NCBI GenBank assembly: GCA_963773665.1
Contig: CAVZBZ010000002.1
Span: 248,001-312,000 of the forward strand
Length of the DNA stretch: 64,000 bases
Reading direction: 5' to 3'
Origin: DATJLY01 sp963773665
GTDB lineage: Bacteria > Pseudomonadota > Alphaproteobacteria > ATCC43930 > CGMCC-115725
The translations under genes were made by a program, and so were the position numbers. The first letter of the stretch is position 1. Every line of letters starts with the position of its first letter. Shown piece by piece: positions 28,531 to 37,870 of this stretch. The notes under the pieces were generated by a model. That model was not told the DNA's origin. It worked only from the letters and a program-made list of their open reading frames with translations, and ran no database searches.

Positions 28531-28533
28531 GAA

Positions 28534-29301
28534 TCAGGTCAGCTCGCACCACACCGGCGTGTGATCCGAAGGATTGTCGCGGCCGCGCGGGCTCCGGTCG
28601 ATGTCGGCGCCCGCGAGCCGGTCGGCCGCCTGCGGCGACAGCAGCAGATGATCGATCCTGAGGCCTTCGTCGGTCAGCCATTTGCGGCCGTAATGATCCC
28701 AGTACGTGAATTTGTGCGGCTCGGCATGGAACACGCGATAGGCATCGACGAGGCCGAGATTGAGCAGCACATGGAACTGCGCCCGCGCCGAAGGCTGCAC
28801 GACGGCGTCCTTGGCGCACGCCATCGGATCGTACACGTCGTCGTCGGTCGGCGCGACGTTGTAGTCGCCGGCCAGCACGCACGCCTGCTCGCTGTCGAGC
28901 AGGTCGCGCACGCGGCTTCCTAGCCGCCGCATCCAGGCGAGCTTGTAATCGTATTTATCGGTGCCGACCGGATTGCCGTTCGGCAGATAGATCGAGGCGA
29001 CGCGCACATCGGCGACCGTCGCTTCGAGATAGCGCGCCTGCGTGTCGCTTGCGTCGCCCGGCAGGCCGCGCAGCACCTCGCGCATCGGCTCGCGCGACAA
29101 CAGCGCCACGCCGTTATAGGCGCGCTGGCCCACGGTCTCGATGTGGTAGCCGCGGCCTTTCAGCTCGAGCGCCGGAAACTCGGCGTCGAGGCACTTGATC
29201 TCTTGCAGGCACAGGACGTCGGGCTTGGCCTCGTCGAGCCAGGCAAGAATGTTGGACAGCCGCGCCTTCGCCGAATTGACGTTCCAGGTAGCGATCTTCA
29301 A
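28534..29301 (-). CDS. xthA: Exodeoxyribonuclease III (AP endonuclease)
   Basis: The 255-residue enzyme of the endonuclease/exonuclease/phosphatase fold repairs abasic sites. Key segments are KIATWNVNSAKAR, LCLQEIKC (metal Glu), NGVALLSRE, SIYLPNGNPVGTDKYDYKL, LAGDYNVAPTDDDVYDP, and the closing IDHLLLSP with SDHTPVWCEL (catalytic Asp-His). It follows erpA directly with no gap and converges with the PilZ gene. Confidence 0.93.
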   Translation of the reverse strand: MKIATWNVNSAKARLSNILAWLDEAKPDVLCLQEIKCLDAEFPALELKGRGYHIETVGQRAYNGVALLSREPMREVLRGLPGDASDTQARYLEATVADVRVASIYLPNGNPVGTDKYDYKLAWMRRLGSRVRDLLDSEQACVLAGDYNVAPTDDDVYDPMACAKDAVVQPSARAQFHVLLNLGLVDAYRVFHAEPHKFTYWDHYGRKWLTDEGLRIDHLLLSPQAADRLAGADIDRSPRGRDNPSDHTPVWCELT

Positions 29302-29661
29302 TCAGCCGACCGAGAACGAATTGCCGCAGCCGCACGAGGTCGCGGCGTTGGGATTCTTCACCTGGAAATAGGCGCCCATCAGGTCCTCGACGAAATCGAT
29401 CTCGGCGCCTTTGACGAGCTCGAGCGAGGTCTCGTCGATCACCACCTCGACGCCCTCGCGCTGGAACACGAGATCGTCGTCGCGCCGCTCGTCGTCGAAG
29501 CTGAAGCCGTACTGGAAGCCCGAGCAGCCGCCGCCCGACACCGCGAGCCGCAGGAACGCGTTGGGCGTGTTCTCCGTGGCCTTGAGCACGGCGATTCGCC
29601 GCGCCGCGCTCTCGGTCAGGGTCACCTGCCAGTCGGGCGGGACGCCGCTTCCCTCCGCCAT
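29302..29661 (-). CDS. erpA: A-type iron-sulfur carrier ErpA
   Basis: The 119-residue A-type carrier transfers Fe-S clusters to apoproteins. Three ligands are present: Cys46 in GGGCSGFQY, and Cys110/Cys112 in SCGCGNSF. The body has LTESAARRI and VEVVIDETSLELVKGAEIDFVEDL cut by the family Asp. It is in the erpA-xth pair typical of alphaproteobacteria and is divergent from dgt (138 bases between). No isc or suf genes are present. Confidence 0.92.
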   Translation of the reverse strand: MAEGSGVPPDWQVTLTESAARRIAVLKATENTPNAFLRLAVSGGGCSGFQYGFSFDDERRDDDLVFQREGVEVVIDETSLELVKGAEIDFVEDLMGAYFQVKNPNAATSCGCGNSFSVG

Positions 29662-29799
29662 CGCGCACTCCCCAGGGTTTCGCGCCTCCTTTATCTAGGC
29701 GTTCGGGCGCGATTGTCAAACCGGCCGGGCGCACCCGAGTCGCGAAAAGGCAGCACCCGCATTTGCCACGGCGCGCCATGAGGGGCTAATTTTGCCGCG

Positions 29800-30960
29800 A
29801 TGATCGCGGGTTCCGCTCCCTTCGCCTGCCGTCCCGAAGCAAGCCGCGGCCGGCTCCACGCCGAGGCCGAAAGCGCGACCCGGACCTGCTTTCAGCGCGA
29901 CCGCGACCGCATCATCCATTCGACCGCATTCCGGCGGCTGCAATACAAGACCCAGGTGTTCGTCTCGCACGAGGGCGACCATTACCGCACAAGGCTTACG
30001 CACAGCCTTGAAGTGGCGCAGATCGCGCGCAGCATCGCCCGCGCCATGGCGCTCGACGAGGATCTGGCCGAGGCGCTGGCGCTGGCGCACGATCTCGGCC
30101 ACACGCCGTTCGGCCATGCCGGCGAGGACGCGCTCGATCTGGCAATGCGCGCGTTCGGCGGCTTCTCGCACAACGACCAGACGCTCCGCGTGCTGACGAC
30201 GCTCGAGCGGCGCTATGCCGGGTTCGACGGCTTGAACCTCACCTGGGAGACGCTCGAAGGCACGGTAAAGCACAACGGGCCGCTCGATCCCGCGCACCTG
30301 CCGCGCACCATTTCGGATTATGTGCGCCGCCACGATCTCGAGATCACGACCTGGCCCGCGGCCGAGGCGCAGGTGGCGGCGCTGTCGGACGACATTGCCT
30401 ACAACAATCACGACATCGACGACGGGCTGCGCGCCGGGTTGTTCGCGGTCGCCGATCTCGCCGACCTGCCGCTCGTCGGGCCTATGTTCGCCGAGGTCGC
30501 CGCGCGCCATCCCGGCCTCGAGGAGAGCCGCCTCGTGCACGAGGCGATCCGCCGCGTCATCGACCGCATGGTGAACGACTGCATCGCCGAGACGCGGCGG
30601 CGCATCGCCGCCGCCAAGATCGAGCGGACGGACGACATCCGCGCGCTGGGCCGCCCGGTCGTTGCCTTCTCCGACGAAATGCGCGCCAACGATCGCGCGC
30701 TCCGGGCGTTCTTGATGGAGCGCATGTATCGCCACTACCGCGTGAGCCGCATGGCCGCCAAGGCACGACGCATCGTCGGCGAACTGTTCGGCGTCTTCTG
30801 CTCTGATCCGCTCTGCCTTCCGACCGAATGGCGGGCACAGACGCGCGGGGCCGGCACGGTCGAGACGGCGCGCGTCGTCGCCGACTACATCGCCGGCATG
30901 ACCGACCGGTTCGCGCTCGACGAGCATTGGCGGCTGTTCGACCGCTACGCGACGACGTGA
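29800..30960 (+). CDS. dGTPase-like deoxyribonucleoside triphosphohydrolase
   Basis: The 386-residue HD-domain enzyme hydrolyses dNTPs to nucleoside and triphosphate. Motifs are RDRDRIIHSTAFRRLQYKTQVF, HYRTRLTHSLEVAQIAR (metal His), LAHDLGHTPFGHAGED (HD pair), and DDIAYNNHDIDDGLRAG (late metal Asp). The length fits the short bacterial subgroup often named dgt-like. Its stop overlaps argS by one base. It starts the long head-to-tail run to 41019. Confidence 0.92.
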   Translation: MIAGSAPFACRPEASRGRLHAEAESATRTCFQRDRDRIIHSTAFRRLQYKTQVFVSHEGDHYRTRLTHSLEVAQIARSIARAMALDEDLAEALALAHDLGHTPFGHAGEDALDLAMRAFGGFSHNDQTLRVLTTLERRYAGFDGLNLTWETLEGTVKHNGPLDPAHLPRTISDYVRRHDLEITTWPAAEAQVAALSDDIAYNNHDIDDGLRAGLFAVADLADLPLVGPMFAEVAARHPGLEESRLVHEAIRRVIDRMVNDCIAETRRRIAAAKIERTDDIRALGRPVVAFSDEMRANDRALRAFLMERMYRHYRVSRMAAKARRIVGELFGVFCSDPLCLPTEWRAQTRGAGTVETARVVADYIAGMTDRFALDEHWRLFDRYATT

Positions 30961-32714
30961 TGAATCTGTTCGCGCATTTTCAAGGCGTGGTGCGGGCATT
31001 GGTCGAGGAGCTGATGCGCGAGGGTCATCTGCCGCATGGGCTCGAGACCGAGCGCATCGCGGTCGAGCCGCCGCGCGATCCGGCGCACGGCGATCTCGCG
31101 ACCAATGCCGCGATGGTGCTGGCCAAGGGCGCGAAGATGGCGCCGCGCGCGCTCGCCGAGCTTTTGAAGGCGCGGCTCGAGCGCCGCTCCGAGGTCACGT
31201 CCGCCGAGGTCGCGGGACCGGGCTTCCTCAATCTGCGGCTCGCCAATTCCTTCTGGCACGCGCAGCTTGCCGAGATCCTCCGCGCCGGCCGCGCCTACGG
31301 CAATTCGACGATGGGCGCGGGCCGCAAGGTCAATGTCGAATATGTCTCGGTCAATCCGACCGGGCCGCTCCATGTCGGGCACGGCCGCGTCGCGGTGGTG
31401 GGCGACGCGCTCGCGGCGCTTCTCGACAAGGCGGGATTTTCGGTGTGCCGCGAATACTACATCAACGATGCCGGCGCCCAGGTCGATACGCTCGCGCGCT
31501 CGCTTCATCTGCGCTACCGCGAGGCGCTGGGCGAGGCGATCGGCGCGATCCAAGCGGGGCTCTATCCCGGCGACTATCTCAAGGACACGGCGCAAAAGCT
31601 TATCGTGCGCGACGGAAGGAAATGGCTCGGCGCGGACGAAGCCTCGTGGCTGCCTGCGCTCAGCGAGTTCGCCGTCGCCGACATGATGGCTCTCATCCGC
31701 AATGACCTCGCCCTGCTCGGCGTGCGCCAGGACGTGTTCACGTCCGAGCGCGCGCTCGTCGCGGCCGGTGCCATCGAGGACGCACTCGCGACCCTCGCGG
31801 CCAAGAACCTCGTCTATGTCGGCACGCTCGAGCCGCCGAAGGGCCATCTGCCGGACGATTGGGAGCCGGTGCCGCTCACGCTGTTCCGCGCCTCGCAATT
31901 CGGCGACGATGTCGACCGCCCGGTGAAGAAGTCGGACGGCTCGTGGACCTATTTCGCCGCCGACATGGCCTATCACCTCGACAAGCACCGGCGCGGCTTC
32001 GACGACATGATCGACGTCTGGGGCGCCGACCACGGCGGCTATGTGAAGCGCATGCAGGCGGCGGTGAAGGCGCTCACGGAAGGGCGCGGCTCGCTCGACG
32101 TGAAACTCTGCCAGCTCGTCAATCTCTACGACCGCGGCGAGCCGGTGCGCATGTCGAAGCGCGCCGGTCAGTTCGTGACATTGCGCGACGTGGTGGACGA
32201 GGTCGGCAAGGACGTGTTCCGCTTCGTCATGCTGACGCGGAGGAACGACCAGACATTGGATTTCGATTTCGCCAAGGTGGTCGAGCAGTCGAAGGACAAC
32301 CCGGTCTTCTACGTGCAGTACGCGCACGCGCGCGCCTCCTCCGTGCTGCGCAACGCGCGCGAGCTGTTCGAGGACGCCGAGCTTGCCCCGGAGGCGCTGG
32401 CCTCGGCGCCGCACGCGCTGCTCTGCGACCGCGACGAGATCGCGCTCATCCGCCATCTCGCCAACTGGCCGCGCATCGTCGAGGGCGCGGCCGAGATGCA
32501 CGAGCCGCATCGCATCGCCTTTTACCTGCACGATCTCGCGGCCGCATTCCATGGCCTGTGGACGCGGGGCGTGAGCGAGCCTGCCTTGCGCTTCATTTCG
32601 AGCGAGGCGCGCGACTTGACGCGCGCGCGGCTCGCGCTCGTCCAGGGCGTGGCGTTCGTCGTCGCGTCCGGTCTTTCCGTGTTCGGCGTAGCACCTGTCG
32701 AGGAGATGCGGTGA
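30960..32714 (+). CDS. argS: Arginyl-tRNA synthetase
   Basis: The 584-residue class I synthetase has an N-terminal tRNA D-loop domain (about 1-120), the HIGH motif as HVGH in NPTGPLHVGHGRV, EYYINDAGAQVD, a variant KMSKS loop reading RMSKRAG, and a DALR anticodon domain with FYVQYAHAR. ArgS usually lacks the classic KMSKS Lys, as here. It is coupled to dgt upstream and the SPOR gene downstream by one-base overlaps. Confidence 0.96.
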   Translation: MNLFAHFQGVVRALVEELMREGHLPHGLETERIAVEPPRDPAHGDLATNAAMVLAKGAKMAPRALAELLKARLERRSEVTSAEVAGPGFLNLRLANSFWHAQLAEILRAGRAYGNSTMGAGRKVNVEYVSVNPTGPLHVGHGRVAVVGDALAALLDKAGFSVCREYYINDAGAQVDTLARSLHLRYREALGEAIGAIQAGLYPGDYLKDTAQKLIVRDGRKWLGADEASWLPALSEFAVADMMALIRNDLALLGVRQDVFTSERALVAAGAIEDALATLAAKNLVYVGTLEPPKGHLPDDWEPVPLTLFRASQFGDDVDRPVKKSDGSWTYFAADMAYHLDKHRRGFDDMIDVWGADHGGYVKRMQAAVKALTEGRGSLDVKLCQLVNLYDRGEPVRMSKRAGQFVTLRDVVDEVGKDVFRFVMLTRRNDQTLDFDFAKVVEQSKDNPVFYVQYAHARASSVLRNARELFEDAELAPEALASAPHALLCDRDEIALIRHLANWPRIVEGAAEMHEPHRIAFYLHDLAAAFHGLWTRGVSEPALRFISSEARDLTRARLALVQGVAFVVASGLSVFGVAPVEEMR

Positions 32715-33481
32715 TGTCCTATCGAGTGGATCTGGAGCCCGAGGATTTGCGCTCGGTGCGCCGCCAGGGTCCGGGCATCCGCACCGCCGTAGCGCTCCTC
32801 GTCATGGCTTTGGCCGGGGCAGGATTCTGGGCTGGGTGGCGCACGCTTCATCATTCGGCGTCCGGCGGCGCGATCCCGGTGATCCGTGCCGATGACCGGC
32901 CGCTCAAGGTGCCGCCTGCCGACCCCGGCGGCATGCGCGTGCCGGATCAGAACATCTACGTGCTGAACGGCATTCGCGCGCCCGAGCCCAAGGTCGAGCA
33001 GCTTCTGCCGGCGCCAGAGACGCCGCTGCCGCGCCCGGCCCCGCCGGAGCCTGCCGTGACCGACCTGCCGGCCACGCCCGTCGCCGCACTGCCGCCAGCG
33101 CTGCCGGCCGCCGCTGCGCCGCCGCCCGAAGCGCTGCCGGCCGCGCCTGCCGTTGCCTCCGCCGCGGCGCCTGCGCCGGTCGCTGCGCCCATGGCGGCAC
33201 CCGCACCGGTTCAGCCCGCCGCCGCGCCCGCGGGCGGCTGGCGCCTGCAGGTGGGCGCCGTGCGCACGCCCGAAGCGGTCGCGCCGGAATGGAACCGCCT
33301 CAAACGCGCCCAGGCCGATCTGCTGGGTCCGCTCGGCATGCAGAGCGTGCGCGCCGATCTCGGCGAGCGCGGCGTCTTCTACCGGATCGAGGCGGGCCCG
33401 ATCGCCGATCAGGCCGCGGCGGCGCACATCTGCACGGAACTCAAAGAGCGCAAGGTCGGGTGCATCCTTGTCCGGCCGTGA
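32714..33481 (+). CDS. SPOR-domain cell-division protein
   Basis: The 255-residue bitopic protein has about 23 cytoplasmic residues, one transmembrane helix (about 24-42, TAVALLVMALAGAGFWAGW), a long Pro/Ala linker, and a C-terminal SPOR domain (about 178-255) reading GGWRLQVGAVRTPEA ... GVFYRIEAGPI ... CTELKERKVGCILV. SPOR domains bind denuded glycan at the division septum. It sits between argS and nagZ as in other alphaproteobacteria and overlaps both. Confidence 0.88.
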   Translation: MSYRVDLEPEDLRSVRRQGPGIRTAVALLVMALAGAGFWAGWRTLHHSASGGAIPVIRADDRPLKVPPADPGGMRVPDQNIYVLNGIRAPEPKVEQLLPAPETPLPRPAPPEPAVTDLPATPVAALPPALPAAAAPPPEALPAAPAVASAAAPAPVAAPMAAPAPVQPAAAPAGGWRLQVGAVRTPEAVAPEWNRLKRAQADLLGPLGMQSVRADLGERGVFYRIEAGPIADQAAAAHICTELKERKVGCILVRP

Positions 33482-34475
33482 GCCGCTTGCCGCAATCTTC
33501 GGGCTTCAGGGAACGGCGCTTTCGCCCTCCGAACGCGCCTTCTTCCGCGACGCCGATCCGTTGGGCTTCATCCTGTTCGCGCGGAACTGCGCCACGCCGG
33601 ACCAGGTCCGCGGGCTCGTCGCGGAGTTGCGCGGCGCAGTCGGGCGCGGGGCAGCACCGGTCCTGATCGACCAGGAGGGCGGCCGCGTCGCCCGGCTCGG
33701 CCCGCCGCACTGGCGCAGCTATCCGTCGGCGCGCGCCATCGCTGCGCTCGGCGGGGAAGCGGCGCGGCTCGGCGCGCGGCTCATCGCCGACGATCTCGCG
33801 GTCCTCGGCATAACCGTCGATTGCATGCCGGTGCTCGATCTGCCGGCTGCGAATGCCGACCCGGTGATCGGCGACCGCGCCTATGGCGAGCGCGCCGATC
33901 GGGTGGCGGCGATGGGATTGGCGGTGTGCGAGGGGCTGCTCGCGGGCGGCGTGCTGCCGGTCATGAAGCACATCCCCGGCCATGGCCGCGCCACGGTCGA
34001 CAGCCATCTCGCTCTGCCGCGGGTGAATGCACCCATCGCGGCGCTCGAATCGTACGACTTCGCGCCGTTTCGCGCCCTTGCTTCGATGCCGTGGGCGATG
34101 ACCGCGCATGTCGTTTACGAAGCGATCGACCCGGACGATCCCGCGACATTGTCGCCACGGCTGATCGCCGGCACGATTCGCGCTAGCATCGGTTTCGATG
34201 GCTTTCTGGTATCCGACGACCTGTCGATGGCGGCGCTCGCCGGCGCCATCGGCGCCCGTGCGCGGCGCGCGCTGGCGGCGGGCTGCGACGCGGTCCTGCA
34301 CTGCAATGGCCGGATGGACGAGATGACGGAGGTCGCGGCCGCCTCGGCGCCGCTCTCGGCCGAGGCACAGCGCCGCCTCGCCGCCGGTGAGGCGGTGCGG
34401 AAGGCGCCAATCGAGCCTTTCGACCGCCGCCAGGGCGAGCTGCGATTCGCCGCGCTGATGGGCGGGGAGGGGTAG
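33468..34475 (+). CDS. nagZ: Beta-N-acetylhexosaminidase NagZ (GH3)
   Basis: This 335-residue cytoplasmic glycosidase of peptidoglycan recycling removes GlcNAc from anhydro-muropeptides. GH3/NagZ marks are LFARNCATPDQV, IDQEGGRVARL, the catalytic loop KHIPGHGRATVDSH with His/Asp acid-base pair, and FLVSDDLSMAA with the nucleophile Asp. The best start is TTG at 33468, overlapping the SPOR gene by 14 bases. The longer open frame upstream lies inside that gene. Confidence 0.92.
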   Translation: MSGREPLAAIFGLQGTALSPSERAFFRDADPLGFILFARNCATPDQVRGLVAELRGAVGRGAAPVLIDQEGGRVARLGPPHWRSYPSARAIAALGGEAARLGARLIADDLAVLGITVDCMPVLDLPAANADPVIGDRAYGERADRVAAMGLAVCEGLLAGGVLPVMKHIPGHGRATVDSHLALPRVNAPIAALESYDFAPFRALASMPWAMTAHVVYEAIDPDDPATLSPRLIAGTIRASIGFDGFLVSDDLSMAALAGAIGARARRALAAGCDAVLHCNGRMDEMTEVAAASAPLSAEAQRRLAAGEAVRKAPIEPFDRRQGELRFAALMGGEG

Positions 34476-34476
34476 G

Positions 34477-35178
34477 GTGGACCTGTCGGGACTGCTCCTG
34501 CGCCTCTCGGTGGGGGCGCTGCCGGTCATCTTCGCGATCACGCTGCACGAGGCGGCGCACGGCTTCGTAGCCTATCGCTGCGGCGACGACAGCGCGTGGA
34601 AGCTGGGGCGCGTCACGATCAATCCGCTGCGCCACATCGACCTCTACGGCACCATCCTGCTGCCGGCGCTGCTGCTGCTGGTGTCGGGCGGGCGCTTTAT
34701 GTTCGGCTATGCGAAGCCGGTGCCGGTGGCGTTCGCGCGATTGCGCCGCCCGCGCCGCGACATGGTGCTGGTCGCGGCCGCAGGACCCGCGGCAAATCTC
34801 GCTCTCGCGGTCATTTCCGCAGGCCTCGTGCGGCTTCTCGCGCTGCTGCCGGTCGAGGGCGCGGCGCTCAGCTGGATCGCCGCCAATCTCTATGTCTCGA
34901 TCCTCGTCAATCTCATCCTCGCGATCTTCAACATGCTGCCGCTGCCGCCGCTCGACGGCGGGCGCGTTGCCGTCGGACTCTTGCCCGAGGCGCTCGCCGT
35001 GCCGCTCGCGCGGGTCGAGCGCTATGGCATTTTGATCCTGGTGGCGCTCATCGTGCTGGTGCCGGTCGTGGCATCGGTGTCGGGCCATCGGCTGGATTTG
35101 ATAGCCTACGTGATGGATCGCCCGCTAAATTGGCTCATGGCCGCCATGCAATGGGTGTCGGGCGCGCGCTATGACTGA
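34477..35178 (+). CDS. Site-2 protease family (M50) membrane metalloprotease
   Basis: The 233-residue protein has about five to six membrane helices. Zinc ligands are His24 and His28 (HEAAH) and Asp160 in NMLPLPPLDGGR. It belongs to the short M50 group without PDZ or CBS domains, sitting directly upstream of scpA as in many bacteria. It probably cuts a transmembrane substrate, not identified. The start is GTG, one base after nagZ; it overlaps scpA by 8 bases. Confidence 0.88.
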   Translation: MDLSGLLLRLSVGALPVIFAITLHEAAHGFVAYRCGDDSAWKLGRVTINPLRHIDLYGTILLPALLLLVSGGRFMFGYAKPVPVAFARLRRPRRDMVLVAAAGPAANLALAVISAGLVRLLALLPVEGAALSWIAANLYVSILVNLILAIFNMLPLPPLDGGRVAVGLLPEALAVPLARVERYGILILVALIVLVPVVASVSGHRLDLIAYVMDRPLNWLMAAMQWVSGARYD

Positions 35179-35950
35179 GTCCGAGTCGTTCGAGGATCAG
35201 AGGCCGATCGACGAATCGGCCGATCTCGTCGTCGATCTCGACGGCTTCGAGGGGCCGATCGACATGCTGCTCACGCTGGCGCGCGAGCAGAAGGTCGATT
35301 TGACGCGCATCTCGATCCTGAAGCTCGCCGACCAGTACCTGGCCTATATCTCCGCGGCGCGCCGCCTCCGGCTCGAGATCGCCGCCGACTATCTCGTGAT
35401 GGCGGCGTGGCTCGCCTACCTCAAGTCGCGCCTCCTTCTGCCGCAGCCGCAGGCGCCGGACGAGCCGTCGGGCGCGGAAATGGCGGCGGCCTTGGCCGAG
35501 CAGCTGCGCCGGCTCGAGGCAATGCAGGAGGCGGGCGCGCGCCTCATGGCGCGGCCGCTCCTCGGCCGCGACGTGTTCCAGCGCGGCGCGCCCGAGGGTC
35601 TGCCGCGCATCATCGTGCCGATCTGGGAAGCCTCGCTGTTCGACCTGCTCAAGTCCTATGGCGAAGGACGGCAGCGCAAGGAAACCGCAATTCTCCACAT
35701 CAGGCCGCCCGAGCTGCATTCGATGGACGAGGCCTTGGGCCGGCTTGCGCGCATGCTCGGCCGCATCCCCGAGTGGCGCAGCCTGATGAGTTTTTTGCCG
35801 CCGGCGCCGGGCGAAGGGCTGGTGTGGCGCTCGGCAATCGCATCCACCTTCGCCGCGAGCCTCGAGCTTGCGCGCTCCGGCAAGCTGCAGTTGAGGCAGG
35901 ATTCCGCTTTCGGTCCCATCTATCTGCGCAGTCCCTCCGAGGCCCCATGA
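35171..35950 (+). CDS. scpA: Segregation and condensation protein A
   Basis: The 259-residue kleisin subunit of the SMC-ScpAB condensin bridges the SMC heads. The N-terminal domain reads VVDLDGFEGPIDMLLTLAREQKVDL (given in parts: FEGPIDMLLTLAREQ, KVDLTRISILKLADQYL), followed by AADYLVMAAWLAYLKSRLLLP. The C-terminal winged helix lies beyond residue 170. It overlaps scpB by 4 bases, which sets the stoichiometric ScpAB pair. The SMC gene is not in the window. Confidence 0.93.
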   Translation: MTESESFEDQRPIDESADLVVDLDGFEGPIDMLLTLAREQKVDLTRISILKLADQYLAYISAARRLRLEIAADYLVMAAWLAYLKSRLLLPQPQAPDEPSGAEMAAALAEQLRRLEAMQEAGARLMARPLLGRDVFQRGAPEGLPRIIVPIWEASLFDLLKSYGEGRQRKETAILHIRPPELHSMDEALGRLARMLGRIPEWRSLMSFLPPAPGEGLVWRSAIASTFAASLELARSGKLQLRQDSAFGPIYLRSPSEAP

Positions 35951-36576
35951 GCCCCGAAACCGATCCCAACCCCGATCATCTGCGCCTCGTCGAGGCGCTG
36001 CTGTTCGCGTCCGCGGCGCCGCTCGACGAAGACAGCATCCGCGAGCGCCTGCCGGACGGCACCGACGTCGCAGCACTCATCGCCGAGCTCGAGGCGCACT
36101 ACCGCGCGCGCGGCGTCAATATCGTGCGCGTCGCCAACGGCTGGACATTCCGCACCGCGCCCGAACTCGGCTCCCGCCTCAAGCTCGAGCGCAAGGTCGC
36201 GCGCAAATTGTCGCGCGCCGGGATCGAGACGCTTGCCATCGTGGCCTATCACCAGCCGGTGACGCGCGCCGAGATCGAGGACATTCGCGGCGTCGTCATC
36301 AGCAAGGGCACGCTCGACACGCTGATGGAGGCCGGCTGGATCATGCCCAAGGGCCGCAAGGAAACGGTCGGGCGGCCGGTGACGTGGGTCACGACCGACG
36401 ATTTCCTCGTCCATTTCGGCCTCGGCGACCGCGGCGACCTGCCCGGCATGGACGAGCTGCGCGCCGCGGGATTGATCGGCCCGCGCACCGCAACGACCCT
36501 CACCGACACGGCGCCGGAATTCGAGCGCCGGGACGAGGAAGCCGAAGAGGAGGAGCCGCCCGAGGCGGCGGAATAG
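35947..36576 (+). CDS. scpB: Segregation and condensation protein B
   Basis: The 209-residue ScpB has two winged-helix domains: LRLVEALLFASAAPLDEDSI and GWTFRTAPEL in the first, RAGIETLAIVAYHQPVTRAEIE and IRGVVISKGTLDTLMEAGW in the second. The tail is acidic (EEAEEEEPPEAAE). ScpB dimers bind the ScpA kleisin. The start at 35947 overlaps scpA (ATGA). It is followed after 48 bases by tatB, with no tatA between. Confidence 0.94.
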   Translation: MSPETDPNPDHLRLVEALLFASAAPLDEDSIRERLPDGTDVAALIAELEAHYRARGVNIVRVANGWTFRTAPELGSRLKLERKVARKLSRAGIETLAIVAYHQPVTRAEIEDIRGVVISKGTLDTLMEAGWIMPKGRKETVGRPVTWVTTDDFLVHFGLGDRGDLPGMDELRAAGLIGPRTATTLTDTAPEFERRDEEAEEEEPPEAAE

Positions 36577-36624
36577 TCGGGCCCGGCTGGACGCGGGGCG
36601 CGCCTGCGCCCTATATGGATAGCG

Positions 36625-37062
36625 ATGTTCGATTTCGCTTGGTCCGAGCTGGCGCTCATCGCCGTGGTGGCGCTCGTCGTGATCGGCCCCAAGGACCTGC
36701 CGCGCGCCATGCGCCTGGCGGGCATGTGGGTGCGCAAGGCGCGCGCCGTGGCGCGCGAATTCCAGGGCAGCCTCGAGCAGATGGTGCGCGAGGCGGAGCT
36801 CGAGGACGTGCGCCAGACCGTCGAGCAGGCGAGCCGCTTCAGCATCAAGGACGAGATCGCGCGGCACATCGATCCCGAGGGCGAGATTCACGGCGCGCTG
36901 AGCGATCCGCTGCTGAAGAACCCGATGGCGGAACTGCCGAAGCCGGCTGAGACCGAGGCGGCGCCCGCGCCCGCGCCGGCCGAAGGTGGCGCGACGCCGG
37001 CGCCGGCCGAAGGTGGCACGACGCCTGAGCCGAGCCCGCCGGTCGAAGGCGGCGGGAGATAG
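36625..37062 (+). CDS. tatB: Sec-independent translocase protein TatB
   Basis: The 145-residue protein has an N-terminal membrane helix with the TatB start MFDFAWSELALIAVVAL and GPKDLPRAMR (the Gly-Pro-Lys/Asp hinge), a long amphipathic and charged helix to about 95, and a Pro/Ala/Glu tail with the PAPAEGG unit repeated. TatB with TatC forms the receptor for twin-arginine signals; at least three Tat-signal proteins occur here. The gene normally follows tatA, which is absent. Confidence 0.92.
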   Translation: MFDFAWSELALIAVVALVVIGPKDLPRAMRLAGMWVRKARAVAREFQGSLEQMVREAELEDVRQTVEQASRFSIKDEIARHIDPEGEIHGALSDPLLKNPMAELPKPAETEAAPAPAPAEGGATPAPAEGGTTPEPSPPVEGGGR

Positions 37063-37066
37063 CCCC

Positions 37067-37867
37067 TTGTCGCGCAGCGACGACGATCTCGAACCCGGCA
37101 AGATGCCGCTCCTCGATCATCTGATCGAGCTGCGCCGCCGCCTAATCTATTCGTTCCTGGCGTTTCTCGTGATGTTCGCGCCGGCGTGGTACTTCGCGAA
37201 GCCGATCTACAATTTCCTGGCGCAGCCGCTTTACAACGCGATGGGCAGCGGGCCCGGGCACCATCTCATCTACACCGACCTGACCGAGGCGTTCTTCACG
37301 GATCTGCGCGTTGCGTTCTGGACGGCGTTCTCGCTCGCCTTTCCGATCATAGCGACGCAGATCTGGCTGTTCGTGGCGCCCGGCCTCTACCGCGACGAGC
37401 GCAAGGCGTTCCTGCCCTATCTCCTCGCCACGCCGGTGCTCTTCATCATGGGCGGCGCGCTGGTCTATTACGTCATCTTCCCGGTCGCCTGGCGCTTCTT
37501 CCTGAGCTTTCAGACGCCGGGCGGAGACGGCACGCTGCCGATCGAGCTCCTGCCCAAGGTGAGCGAGTACCTGACGCTCGTCATGCGCCTGATGCTCGCG
37601 TTCGGCGTCGCGTTCCAGCTTCCGGTGCTGCTGACCCTGATGGCGCGGGTCGGGCTCGTCACCTCGACCTGGCTCGCCGAGAAGCGGCGCTATGCCATCG
37701 TCGCCGTGTTCGTCGTCGCCGCAGTGCTGACCCCGCCCGACGTGTTCAGCCAAATCTCGCTCGCGATCCCGCTTCTCGTGCTGTTCGAGATCTCGATCTA
37801 TTGCTGCAAGATCGTCGAGAAGAAGCGCGCCGAGCGCGAGGCGGCGGATGCGGCGGGAGGCGTCTAG
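37067..37867 (+). CDS. tatC: Sec-independent translocase protein TatC
   Basis: The 266-residue inner-membrane protein has six helices. TatC marks are MPLLDHLIELRRRLIYSF near the start (Tat signal-binding Glu), TDLTEAFFTDLRVAFW, PGLYRDERKAFLPYL and PPDVFSQISLAIPLLVLFE in the last part. The TTG at 37067 gives the usual N-terminus and lies 4 bases after tatB, with GGGAG ahead. The upstream open extension overlaps tatB and is not coding. Confidence 0.94.
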   Translation: MSRSDDDLEPGKMPLLDHLIELRRRLIYSFLAFLVMFAPAWYFAKPIYNFLAQPLYNAMGSGPGHHLIYTDLTEAFFTDLRVAFWTAFSLAFPIIATQIWLFVAPGLYRDERKAFLPYLLATPVLFIMGGALVYYVIFPVAWRFFLSFQTPGGDGTLPIELLPKVSEYLTLVMRLMLAFGVAFQLPVLLTLMARVGLVTSTWLAEKRRYAIVAVFVVAAVLTPPDVFSQISLAIPLLVLFEISIYCCKIVEKKRAEREAADAAGGV

Positions 37868-37870
37868 GCC

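Noticed and set aside
36950..37050. Tandem repeat in tatB
   Set aside because: The PAPAEGG units are low-complexity linker sequence within a coding region, not a mobile or regulatory repeat.
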